From Magnaporthiopsis rhizophila (Eukaryota; Ascomycota; Sordariomycetes; Magnaporthales; Magnaporthaceae), in contig PYSS01000208.1 of assembly GCA_003049465.1 (NCBI GenBank), positions 1 through 36,785 on the forward strand: a stretch of 36,785 bases of DNA, in the 5' to 3' direction. The position numbers and the translations under genes are program-made. Shown piece after piece: positions 1 to 9,342 of this stretch. The notes beneath the pieces are model-generated. The model was not told the DNA's origin. It saw only the letters and a program-made list of their open reading frames with translations, and searched no databases. Position 1 is the stretch's first letter, and each line of letters begins with the position of its first letter.

Positions 1-30
1 CCCACTGTGCGTTCTCCATAAACGAAAAGG

Positions 31-53
31 AAAAAAAAAAAAAAAAAAAAAAA
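31..53. repeat. poly(A) tract, 23 nt
   Basis: Uninterrupted run of A on the plus strand, about 140 bases beyond the stop codon of the minus-strand gene that ends at 195. Nothing else is recognisable in bases 1-194. In particular, no kinase C-lobe motif (H-x-D, D-F-E/G) is seen on the minus strand beyond the stop. Confidence 0.9.
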
Positions 54-194
54 TAAAGGAACAACGGGCAGTCCGACAAAATTTCACAAGGACAGGCCAT
101 CGCGAGGGCAGGACATAACTAAAACATGAAGAACCAGGCCGTAAAACTAAGAAAGCAAGAGAACGGCGCTCCAACTTCATCACGTCTCCGGGCT

Positions 195-3100
195 TCACAT
201 GACGTGCGGCTGGGGCATGTGGGCATGCGGCACCTGCGGCCGCTGGACCCTGCGCCAGTCGACGGGGTCGCCCAGGTCGCCGGACCACGTGAGCAAGACC
301 AAGGAGACGAGGGCGGTCTCGCTGCCGTAGCGGTACTTCTTGTCCATCTCGGCGAGGTCGATGGTGCCGAGGAACCTGGGCACGCAGGATCCCACGGGGA
401 CGTCGACCTCCCTCTCGAGTTCGGTGACGAGCTCGGGGCGGACGCCCTTGGCGACAAGAGTGTAGCCGTATCCCTTGAGCGTCAGCTTGAAGGTGGCGCC
501 CCGGCCGCCTCGATGGGTTATGGGCACCAGGCCGTCGTCGTCCGGGTCGCCCACGTCGCCGTCGAGCTGGGCGTGAAGGAGGCTCCGACACTCGTGCAGG
601 GTGATGGCATGAGCCCCGCTGCCGTTCCGCTGGTGGAGTCGAGCATTGGGGCACGACATGTCGAGCGCTTGACCCTTGCCTTGACTCTTGATCAGGCCGC
701 CGAGGCAAGCTTGTGTGCAGAACGGGGGCCCGTCGGTACGGGGCGGGTGCGAATGCGAGTGCTGGGTTTGCGTCTGGGAGGAAGACCCTATCTGCGAAGA
801 CGAGCCGATGGCGCCCGAAAACGGGCCCTGGACATGCTGGGGCTGTGGCTGGGCGTTGTTGGGCACCGGCTGCTGCTGGGGATGGTGGGAGAGAGGGAAC
901 AAGAACCACGGCTGGAGAGCAGCGAACTGCGCGTCGACAACAAAAGCCGGCTGAGGAAACTGGGGCTGCACGTGGTAGAGTTGGGGCGGGAAGACATGGG
1001 CCGGCTGGGGAGCATGGGGCTGCGAGCCCGGTGCCTGGGCTTGCTGGGGGGGCGGGGCCTGGGTGGAAGGGGCCGGTTGGCTCTGTCGGGGGACCTGAGT
1101 GGTCGAGGCCGAGCGGCTCTGCAAAGGACGGGCCTGGGCGATCGAGGACTGCGCAGGAGGGACCCGAGAGGTCGAGGCCGAGTCGTTCTGCGTAGGAGGG
1201 GCCTGCGAGCACGGCCGGGGCTTCTTGGAGGCGGGGGCAGACGAGCTCGAGGCTCCGCCGTCATCTTGGTGACTCAGGGTGCTTGACATCTGCACCGCTG
1301 ACGAACCGGTTCCGTCCAAGCCGTCCGACTCGGCCGGTCTCTTTCTCGCCTGGGGGAGGGGGTGAGGCGGCACGACGGGCATCTGTGCCGGCTGAGGCCG
1401 AGGTTGGCCGGCCGGTCCCTGCATCGGCGGAGGCGGAGGAGGCACCGGCACCTGCATCGGCTGGGGCCGGACGTTAGGGAACCCGGCCGGCCTCTGCGTC
1501 GGCTGAGGCTGAGGGGGAGGCTGGGCGTGAGGCGGCCCGGCGGGAACATGCGCCGGCCAAGGCTGGGACGGGCGGGCCGGTCCCTGCATCGGCTGGAGCT
1601 GAGGCTGAGGCCGGGCCTGGACGCTAGGAAGCCCGGCCGGCCTCTGCATGGGCCGAGATTGAGGCTGAGGCTGATGCAGAGGCGGAGGCGGCCCGGCCGG
1701 TCCCCGAATCGGCTGTTGCTGGGCGCCAGGAAGCCCGGCCGGCCTCGTCGGCTGGGGCTGATGCGGCCTGACCGGCCTCAGGCCCGGCAAAGGCGGAGGC
1801 GGAACCGGAGGTAGCCCCTGCGCCGACCGTACCTCGTCGATAGAAAACCCGGCCGGCAGAGGCCTCGGCGGAGTCTGAGGCGTAGCCGGCGGCCGTGGCC
1901 GGACCCCAGGCACCTGGTTCGGCGAGGGGGTGCGCACTAGCCGGATCTGTATGTCGGCGTCGGGGATCGACATGACCCTCGGTGGACCCCTCTTGTTGAC
2001 CTCAGGCATCTCCCGCCAGGCGGTTTCCCAGTCCAGAGTCCAGGTCTGGAGCTGGGCCTTGGCGGCGTCGCGCTCGGCCTGCGAGGGCGGGGCCCGGTTC
2101 TCGTTCGGCTTGCCCAGGGCGAGGAGGGTGAAGGCTAGAAGCTGGCCGAGGGCCGAGTAGTAGGCTGCTTCCTCGGGTGCGGCCTGCTCCACCTCGGCAA
2201 CCGGCTCGGCCACGTCGTAGTGCAGCGTCGTGACGTCGGCCCAGTCGATCCAGAGAAAGACGTAAATCTCGCCCGTCGTCAGCACGCCGTACTCGAGGCC
2301 GTTGTCGATCATGGAGTCGAACACCTCGACGAGGGCGGCCACCGTCAGCTTCTCGGCGTGGAACCTGTACGACTCCTCCCCGTCGTCGGCCGGCGGCGTG
2401 GGTTGGCTGACGATCCGGGAGACGTCCAAGGTGCCGTGGAGCACGGTGTGGAGCTGCTCCATGGTGAGCTTGGCGGGCGTTTTGCACCCGATGATGTAGG
2501 CCATGTCCGGTTCGGGGTCGCCTTTGTCGAGGCGACGCAGGCAGACCTGTTCGGACCCGAGCGGCCTCGGGTTCCGAGGAGGGTCCGTCTCTGCCTGGAC
2601 CGAGTCGCAGTGGTGTTCAAGGACGACGCCGTCGCCAAGCTTGTAGCAGGCAGTCATGCATGCCATGTCTTTCAACTGATACAAGATGTACCTCAGCGGC
2701 TCCTCCGTTGTCACGCGCTGGAAGTGTGCCAGATCGTCTTGGCTCGAGACGTTGTGACACATAATCCTCTCGGCGAGGCCCTCCATGAAGGATATGGACT
2801 CGTAGAGCCTCTCGCTTGACCTCAAGGGCTCGTCGAGGTCGCGGAAGATGGCGCTTTGCAGGACTGCAAGGTTCGCCCACGGCACAATACGCGCAGGGCA
2901 GAACCTGGCGACTGGGCTTTTGATGGAGCCGTCGGGCATGTCCATGGCGATGTCCAGCTCGCTGTAAACCATGTTATGGCATGTGGTAATGTACTTGTTC
3001 AGATTCGACTGGCTGTTCTTTGCCTTCTCGGTCAGGTAGAGCTGGTGCTCTGCGGCGTACCCCTGGTCGGCCGCGTCTCGGATCTGCTCTGCTTTGACGC

Positions 3101-3276
3101 GAAGCTCGTCAATCGCCTTGACGAGCTAGAGGTGCAGCTGCTGGTTAGCTAAATCTCGGTGCTGGAAGCCTGGTTGGAGAGGCAGTTGGTGCACGTACCT
3201 GGTTGGAGAGAAGCAGTTGCCGCAGCATATGGCGATTCTGGGCCCACAACAGCGGGTCGGGATGCTGAGGAGGCAT
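195..3276 (-). CDS. Fungal REase-like / kinase-like fusion protein, 1002 aa, two exons
   Basis: Spliced model complement(195..3125, 3199..3276). The 73-nt intron has donor GTACGT, branch GCTAAC and acceptor CTAG. Exon 1 encodes 26 residues from an ATG with A at -3, and an in-frame stop just upstream of exon 2 makes the intron necessary. Order: short helical N-terminus; conserved domain about 70-365 with RIVPWANL (105-112), IIGCKTPAKL (about 238-247) and GLEYGVLTTGEIYVFL (302-317); Pro/Gln-rich linker about 370-800; Cys/His motif CTQACLGGL...CPNARLH from 829; kinase N-lobe-like part with GRGATFKL and LVAKGV (Lys about 919). The protein ends at LLTWSGDLGD plus about 24 residues, so the catalytic C-lobe is absent. 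I recognise the architecture as a fungal accessory family, often Crinkler-like in context. The PD-(D/E)XK reading of the first domain is inference: the expected E-x-K appears as G-C-K at 239-241. A broken paralogue lies at 30865-32796. Function unknown. Confidence 0.8.
1370..1840 (-). repeat. Coding minisatellite for Pro/Gln/Arg-rich linker
   Basis: Within the 1002-aa gene the minus strand repeats a diverged unit encoding variants of RPAGLP, QPQPQP and M-Q-(G/R)-P-A-G. Six or more copies can be picked out by eye between about 1390 and 1760. The repeat explains the long antisense ORFs on the plus strand here and probably varies in length between strains. Confidence 0.75.
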
Positions 3277-3519
3277 GTTGGCGTGGTCGGGCAGAATCTC
3301 GGAACTTGGCCGTGGCAGTCAAGGGGAAAATCTCGGTGATGACGGCAAGGCGAGGTAGAACTTGGCCGTGAAGGAGTCAAGGCAGGTAGGCTGGCCTGGC
3401 AGGTCAAGCCAAGGGAGAAGGGAGAATCTGAGTGACAGCGGCAAGGAGAGTGACCTTGACCGTGGAGGAGACCAAACCAGGGGAATCTGAGCGTGGCAGA
3501 GCCAAGGCAAGAGAGCCCG

Positions 3520-3990
3520 GGTCGTGGGAAGCGGTCAGGCAATCAAAGATCTCGGACCGCGCCAGGAGCCCAGAGCACAAGAGAGTTTGAATGATGGGGA
3601 AAAGACAGACGATAAGATCTTGGACCGTGTCGAGAAGGCGGCCACAAGCGAATCTTGACCGTGGCAGGTCAAGCCAAATGGAGAATTGCAATGATGGCAA
3701 AACGGCAGAAGAGAACTCTGCCGCGGCAGGCTGAGACCAAGAAGTGATGACAGAAGGCAGGGCACAAGAGAGCGCGTGGGAAAGAGTCAGACGATCAAAG
3801 ATCTCGGACGCGTCAGGAGCCCAGAGCACAAGAAAGCGTGGAGCGTGGGGGAAAAGTCGGGCAAACAAAGATCGGACCGTGCCAAAAAAGGCGGCCGCAA
3901 GAGACTATTGGGAGCGTGAGAAAAAGCTAGGCAAACAAAAGATCTTGGACCGTGTCGAGAAGGTAGGATAGAAGAGAATTCTTGACCGTA
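3520..3990. repeat. Diverged interspersed repeats upstream of the 1002-aa gene
   Basis: The phrase AAAGATCTCGGACCG...CAGGAGCCCAGAGCACAAGA occurs near 3545 and 3796. The related phrase GATCTTGGACCGTGTCGAGAAGG occurs near 3615 and 3943. Purine-rich spacers separate them. No coding signal is convincing from 3277 to 4600; several overlapping ORFs exist only because the repeats lack stops. Confidence 0.6.
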
Positions 3991-4604
3991 GAAGATGCAG
4001 CAGAGCATCAGCCTCGGAGTGAGATTGAGAGCAACGAGCGAGGACCAAGGCGTGATGTGGTGGTGACGGTGGTGGTGAGAAAGAAAGAAAGAGAAATCAG
4101 GTCGGGAGAGAAGGGCAAGAAGACGCCAATTTATGGATACCTGCTTCGGTCTGGGGACGGACGCGTCGAGGGAAGGTGCAGCCGCCAAGGTAACAGTACC
4201 ACCTCCCACGCCGAGCCCAGACCGCAAAAGCTCCTTCTCGTGGCAGGCAAGTCGCTACTTCCCGCCTTGTGCGTCTAGTAGTACCTTGCCCTTCCCCTCA
4301 ACTCCCGTCCTCTCTTTCACATGAAGATGCCCATGGAGGTGAAAAATGATGCAGCGGTTTCTGCAAATTGCTGCCTCCCTTTGGTGTTGGTGCCGCCGCT
4401 CGGTCGCGAATCAAAACGAAAAGGACTCACTCGCCGGACCATGGATGTCGTGTCGCCCGAGGTTGTCCGTTTGGCGTCCGTCCGCACATGTAGCTAGCCA
4501 CACGCACATCGAAGGCCCAATGGGCATTTGACAAACAGACGGGCAACGGCCGGCCGATGCAATCAATGCTGTATAGTTCTGTTTTGGCATCCCGAGAAGA
4601 GGAG

Positions 4605-5000
4605 CTGCCCGGTCAGGGCTCTAAGTCTTGCCCAACCAGAAAAGGGACCAACACGCTTGGCGGTCTGCCAACCGGAAATGGCCACCACCACCAGCTTGGC
4701 GCTTTTGGATCTCGACCTCGCCGTTTTCGTGTCTTTGCAGTGCATGAATGCCGGATGTGTTATGTGGGCAGCCGGCAGCCGGTCAGGCTCTGGTCTGCCA
4801 ACCGGAGAAGGACCATCACGCTTGGCGGTTCGGTCTCGACCTCGCTGTTTGCGTGTCTTTGCAGTGCGCGTGAACAGCCGGCAGCCGGTCAGGCTGGTCT
4901 GCCAACCAGAAAAGGACGATCACGCTTGGCACATAGTGTCGGGCCTCGCTGTTTTTTTTTTCTTTTTTTTTCCGTGTCTTTTGCAGTGTGCGTGTGCATG
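4605..5000 (+). repeat. Three-copy minisatellite, unit about 105-170 bp
   Basis: Copies begin near 4612, 4780 and 4887. Each has CGGTCAGG, then TCTGCCAACCRGA-AAGG, then ATCACGCTTGGC, TCTCGACCTCGCTGTTT, and GTGTCTTTGCAGTGC. Copies 2 and 3 are joined by AGCCGGCAGC. Copy 3 carries an expanded T-rich tract at 4951-4971. No gene is supported. Confidence 0.75.
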
Positions 5001-5114
5001 AATGTTGGATGGGACTATGTGGCAGCACCACACCATCCGCTTGGCTTTTGAATACGTGGCTCGCCCAAGGGCGAGACGTGGAGGAGCAGACGAGGCGAAC
5101 CAACCAAACAGACG

Positions 5115-5312
5115 CCGACCCCAGTTGCCGGCCGGCACGGGGTTACCCAATTCCACCTCGCCGATCAAGAGCCCAGACCATTCAAACAACAGATTGAGCC
5201 GTGCCGTGTCCATCGCTCCCAGGTCCAAAGACGAGGCGAACAGACACGCCGACCCTAGCCGGCACGGGTTACCCAATCCCGCCTCGCCGAGCAGAGCCAG
5301 AACCATTGAGCC
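5115..5312 (+). repeat. Two-copy direct repeat, about 90-130 bp
   Basis: Two copies share ACGCCGACCC, GCCGGCACGGGTTACCCAAT, CCTCGCCGA and CATTGAGCCGTGCCGT. They start near 5111 and 5251 and are separated by CCAAAGACGAGGCGAAC, which also occurs in related form before copy 1. Confidence 0.65.
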
Positions 5313-5550
5313 GTGCCGTCCCATATGCACCACGAAAATGGTGCATGCTGCACGATGCCAAAAGCAGCAGAAGCGATACATGGGTGAGGATGCAGTCGAA
5401 GCCCAGAATGGCCCATCTATTGAGTGGCGAGTGGGCGGGCATCCCTCCCTCCCCTGGACGGTCTGGCAGTATCAGTCACTATCCTATCGAGTGGCGAGTG
5501 GGAGTGGGAGTGGGAAATCCTCTCTCTCTCCCGCAGCGGTCGGCCTGGCA

Positions 5551-5599
5551 GTATCAGTTCGGTGTAGTATCAGTTCGGTGTAGTATCAGTTCGGTGTAA
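5551..5599 (+). repeat. 16-bp tandem repeat, three copies
   Basis: AGTATCAGTTCGGTGT is repeated three times head to tail, perfectly, and is followed by AATATAGG. A partial relative (GGCAGTATCAGTCACTATC) lies upstream at about 5464. Confidence 0.9.
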
Positions 5600-5635
5600 T
5601 ATAGGCAAAGTCGTGACACGGGACATTGACAAAAT

Positions 5636-5878
5636 GTGGCTATGACGGTGCATGGCATGTGCACCGCGAGCACAGCTGGCTGCCCCAGGCTATGATGGTG
5701 CATGGCATGTGCATCGCGAGCACAGCACAACGTCAGCCGGCCAGCTGCCAGAGGCTATGACGGTACATGGCATGTGTATTGCCAGCACAGCTGGCTGCCC
5801 GAGACTATGATGGTGCATGGCATTGTGCATCGCGAGCACAGCATAGCACAGCACAGCACAGCACAGCGCTGCCCGAGA
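5636..5878 (+). repeat. Minisatellite, four copies of about 50-74 bp
   Basis: The core CTATGAYGGTGCATGGCATGTG...CGAGCACAG...CTGCCCGAG starts near 5639, 5690, 5755 and 5806. A small AGCAC expansion sits in the last copy (5836-5866). A fifth partial start (CTGTGACGG) lies at 5878. Open frames across this array are repeat artefacts. Confidence 0.85.
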
Positions 5879-6159
5879 CTGTGACGGGCCAAACGGGCGC
5901 TTGCAGCGGCGAAACCCCCCAGCAAGCCACACGGGCCACGGAACGACATGCGGTGGTTTTTGTTTTGGGAAACCCCGAGGTGCGGCTGGCTGGTTTGATA
6001 GGTGGTAGGTGGGATGTTGGTGTGTGGCTGATATTATTCATTTTGGCAACGGGCGCTTGCAAGTGGGGAAGGGAGACGACCAGCCAACGACGGGGAGATG
6101 ATGCGGAGGAAAAGAACCGACGATCGGGTTTTGGTCGGCGATCGAACACTTTGCCGTTG

Positions 6160-8560
6160 CCTGCCGCTCAATGCTCGGCTCAATGTCGAAGGTGTGGTCG
6201 GGTTGGGTTGCCCTGCGTTTACATGCGTCGTTGGTCAAACAATAGCCATGGAGCCAGCCAGCCAGCCAGGCCGTCCTGCATCTGGGCTGTCAAGTCCCGG
6301 CCAGAGAGCTGAACTGTGCCTATATAGATCTGGCCGGCTACAGTCCCTTGCTTCCCGCTCAACCCTCAGTCCAGCTTTCCCAAAGTCGAAGGTGTGGTCC
6401 GGTTAGGCTGCCCTGCGTGTGCATAGCCATGGAGCCAGCCGGCCAGTCAAGCCGTCCTGCATCTGAGCCGTCAAGGCTCGGCTAGAGGACCGAACTGTGC
6501 CGACATGGGTCTGGCCAGCTATAGTCCTTTGTTTCCCGTTCGATGCTTAATTCAGCTTTCCCAAAATCGAAAATATGGTCCGGTTGGGCTGCCCTGCAAA
6601 TACATGCTTTGCCGATCATAAATAATATAACCATAGAGCCAGCCAGCCAGCCAGCCAGTTAAAGCCGTCCTGCATCTGAGCCGTCAAGGCTCGGCTGGAG
6701 GACTGAACTGTGCCGACATGGGTCTGGCCAGCTATAAGTCCTTTGTTTTCCCGCTTGGTTGCTGTCGGCGTCTGCCCCTCTCGATACTCGGTTCGGGTTG
6801 CAAATGGTGTTTGTATTTGCATGCGTCGTTGGTCAAATAAAAATACCAGCCAGCCAACCAAACCAAAGCCGTGGGTGCATCTGGTCTGCTCAGAGAACTG
6901 ATCTGTTTTCCCGCCCACTTGCTAGGCCGAGATGGAAGGCAGCCAGCGGCACGGAGCGATCGGGGTTTGTGAACAGTTCGCCCTGCCGGTTCGGCTTTCT
7001 CAAAGTCGAAGGTGTGTCGGGTTGGGTTGCCTTGCGCCTGTATGCGTCCAGTCGCTGATGCCAGCCAACCGAGCCCCGCTGTCAGGCTCGGCTAGAAGAG
7101 AAACGTGCCGATCAGATTCAAGTCTATATAGATCTGGCCGGTTACAGTCCCTTGTTCCCCCGCCCGGCTTGCAGGCCAAAGTAGAAGGTAAAAGGCAGCC
7201 GGCGGCACGGAGCCACCGGGGTTTTCTGGGACAGGTCGCCGATGCCGCGCTCGCTCGAGTACCCGGTTCTGGCTTCCCAAAGTAAAAAATTGGTCGTCGG
7301 GTGGTTTACCTTGCGTCTGCGCGCGTCCAAGCCGTTGATCAAACAATATACCAGCCAGCCAACCAACCCGTAGGTTTAAAGTCGACAAGGCAGGTGTCTG
7401 GCCAGCTACAGTCCTTTGTCCCCGTCCGGCTGCATGCCGAAATAGAAGGCAGAGACGGCCAACCAAACCCGCAGGTTCAAGCCGACATGTGTCTGGCCAC
7501 CTACAGTCCGTGTTCCCCGCCCGGGTTGGCGGCAGGCCGGAATAGGAGGCAAAAGCAACCAACCAAGCTCGCAGGTTCAAAGTCGACATGCGTCTGGCCG
7601 GCCAGCTAGAGACAGTCCATTGTTCCCCGCCCAGCTGACTGCAGGCCGAAATAGAAAGGCAAAGGGCAGCCAGCCGGCGGCACGGAGACAAGCCATCGGG
7701 GTTTTGCAAAAGGCGATCGAACAAGTTCGCGCCTTCCCCAATGTCCAAAGGTGACGAATTGTCATTATCGGGTTGGGCTGCGTTGCGTGGTGACCAAACA
7801 ATAGCCAGCCAACAAAACATGTCAGGGGGCTCAGATGGAAGCTGAAAATGTGCCAGTCCTCCAATATATATATATATTGGGTCCGCGGTGATATGTATCT
7901 GTCTAGCTGCCAACACCTCTAGGGCGCCGTGTAGCTACGCCTGGTCGCTCAGGCCGCAGTGCAACGCAAGAGCAGCAGCCAGCGACACGGAGGAACCGAA
8001 TCGAGCATCGGCATCGAACAGCTCGTGTGCTGCCCGCTCGACTGCTCAATTCGGCTCCCCCAAATGTCGAAGGTGGTCGGTCGTCGGGTGGGGTTGCAGT
8101 CGAGCCCGTGTTTGCATCCATGCGTCGTTGATCAAAGCAAGTATGACATGTACCAGCCAGCCGACCAGCCAGCCTAGCACACCAACCCCGGTATTGCATT
8201 CCGGCGCTGTCGGCATGGGCCCGGCTAGAAAAAAAAAACCGAAATGCACTGAAAAATGTGCCCATCAGGTTTTTGTCGTCTAGGTCTAGGAAAGTTGTCC
8301 GCACGACCATGTATGTGCAGTCCTTTATATTCCCACCCACCCGCTAGGCACAGCAGCCAGCGGCACCGGTTCCCCTCTCCCGCCCGGTTCCGCCTTCCCC
8401 AATATCGCCTGGCGCCAGTTCCTTGGGTTACGTTGCGTTGCGTTGCAGCTTCGCAAGCGTCTACAGTAGGATGTCAAGCAATATCAGCCAGCCAGCCAGC
8501 CAGCCAACCAAATCAACCCAAAAACCTGTCAGGCTCGGCAAGGTAGCTGAGGTTGTAATC
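6160..8560 (+). repeat. Satellite-like array of diverged composite units (about 2.4 kb)
   Basis: One composite unit recurs in the same orientation. Block a, CCCAAAGTCGAAGGTGTGGTC followed by GGTTGGG-TGC-CTGCG, is seen near 6185, 6377, 6559, 6999, 7273, 7737, 8057 and 8396. Block b, GCGTCGTTGGTCAAACAAT then (GCCA)n, is seen near 6227, 6826, 7335, 7792 and 8123. Block c, GTCTGGCCAGCTAYAGTCC-TTG then CCCGC, is seen near 6331, 6511, 6722, 7130, 7397, 7490 and 7588. Spacing varies from about 180 to 460 bp. A shorter sub-unit of about 95-100 bp repeats at 7366, 7460 and 7556. No ORF is stable across units, so I regard the region as non-coding. Confidence 0.8.
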
Positions 8561-9342
8561 TAGGTCGACATAGGTCTAGTCTACATAACAAGGGTGGATG
8601 GACTAATATAACCTTCTTTCCGGCCCGGGTAGCTGGGCCGAAATGGAGGGCTGGTGAGGGGGAAAAAAAAAAAAAAATTAAGGGCGGCAGTCCGGGTGCG
8701 CAGAAAAGAAGAGGCAAGGCACAGGGCAAACAGAAGCAAGCAAGCATCATGTCTTTCTAGCTGTCTCCCTCCGTCTCTCCCATCTATGCGTCCCCATCCC
8801 CGTCCCCGTCCCCGTCCGTCCGTCCGTCCGTCCGTCCATCCGTCCGCCACACAGAAATTCCAATTAAAACAATGTGTGTGTGTATGTATCAAAAGAAAAA
8901 AAAAGGGCAAGACGAAGAAAAATAAAATGAAACCCTATTTGCATGGTGTGTGTGTGCGAGCATGGAAAAAAAAAAAAAACCACCGCTTCCTGGATGGGCT
9001 CTTGCTGCCGCCCCGTCTTGAACTGTAAGAAAAGAAAAAAAACCACCGCGCCATGCAACAAAGGATGGTATGAGCCACAAACGCCAATGATTCCGTATGC
9101 TTATGTAACCGTGTGAAGTAGACCGTGTGAAAAAAAAAAAAAAAAAAAAAGGACCATGGGAGTGGGAAAGTCCCTACAGGTAGGAGAAGAGATAAGAGAA
9201 TTCATCGCGGCAAGAGGGTAGATAGGTAGGCACGTCGACCAAAAAAATAGCGCTGACGCGGACCTCGCATGCAAAAACCCACAGGTGCGCCCTCGATCCC
9301 TGTTTTCTCTGGTCAAACGCGGAGGAGAGGTCGGCGCAACAC
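8561..9342. other. Homopolymer- and microsatellite-rich intergenic region
   Basis: The region contains several A runs (8661-8675, 8965-8978, 21 A at 9130-9150), a (GTCC)n run at about 8814-8841 and a GTGTGT stretch. It forms the 3' flank of the minus-strand kinase gene ending at 9343. No gene is visible. Confidence 0.7.

Noticed and set aside
126..1286. 386-codon plus-strand ORF opposite the 1002-aa gene
   Set aside because: It is the antisense of the Pro/Gln repeat region. Repetitive GC-rich coding DNA readily gives long antisense frames, and it has no recognisable domain.
7092..7916. 274-codon minus-strand ORF
   Set aside because: It lies across the satellite array and repeats the same residues in each unit; it is a repeat artefact without domains.
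5551..8560. CRISPR-like appearance of regularly repeated units
   Set aside because: The genome is eukaryotic, the units are diverged and contiguous rather than identical repeats with unique spacers, and no cas genes are present.
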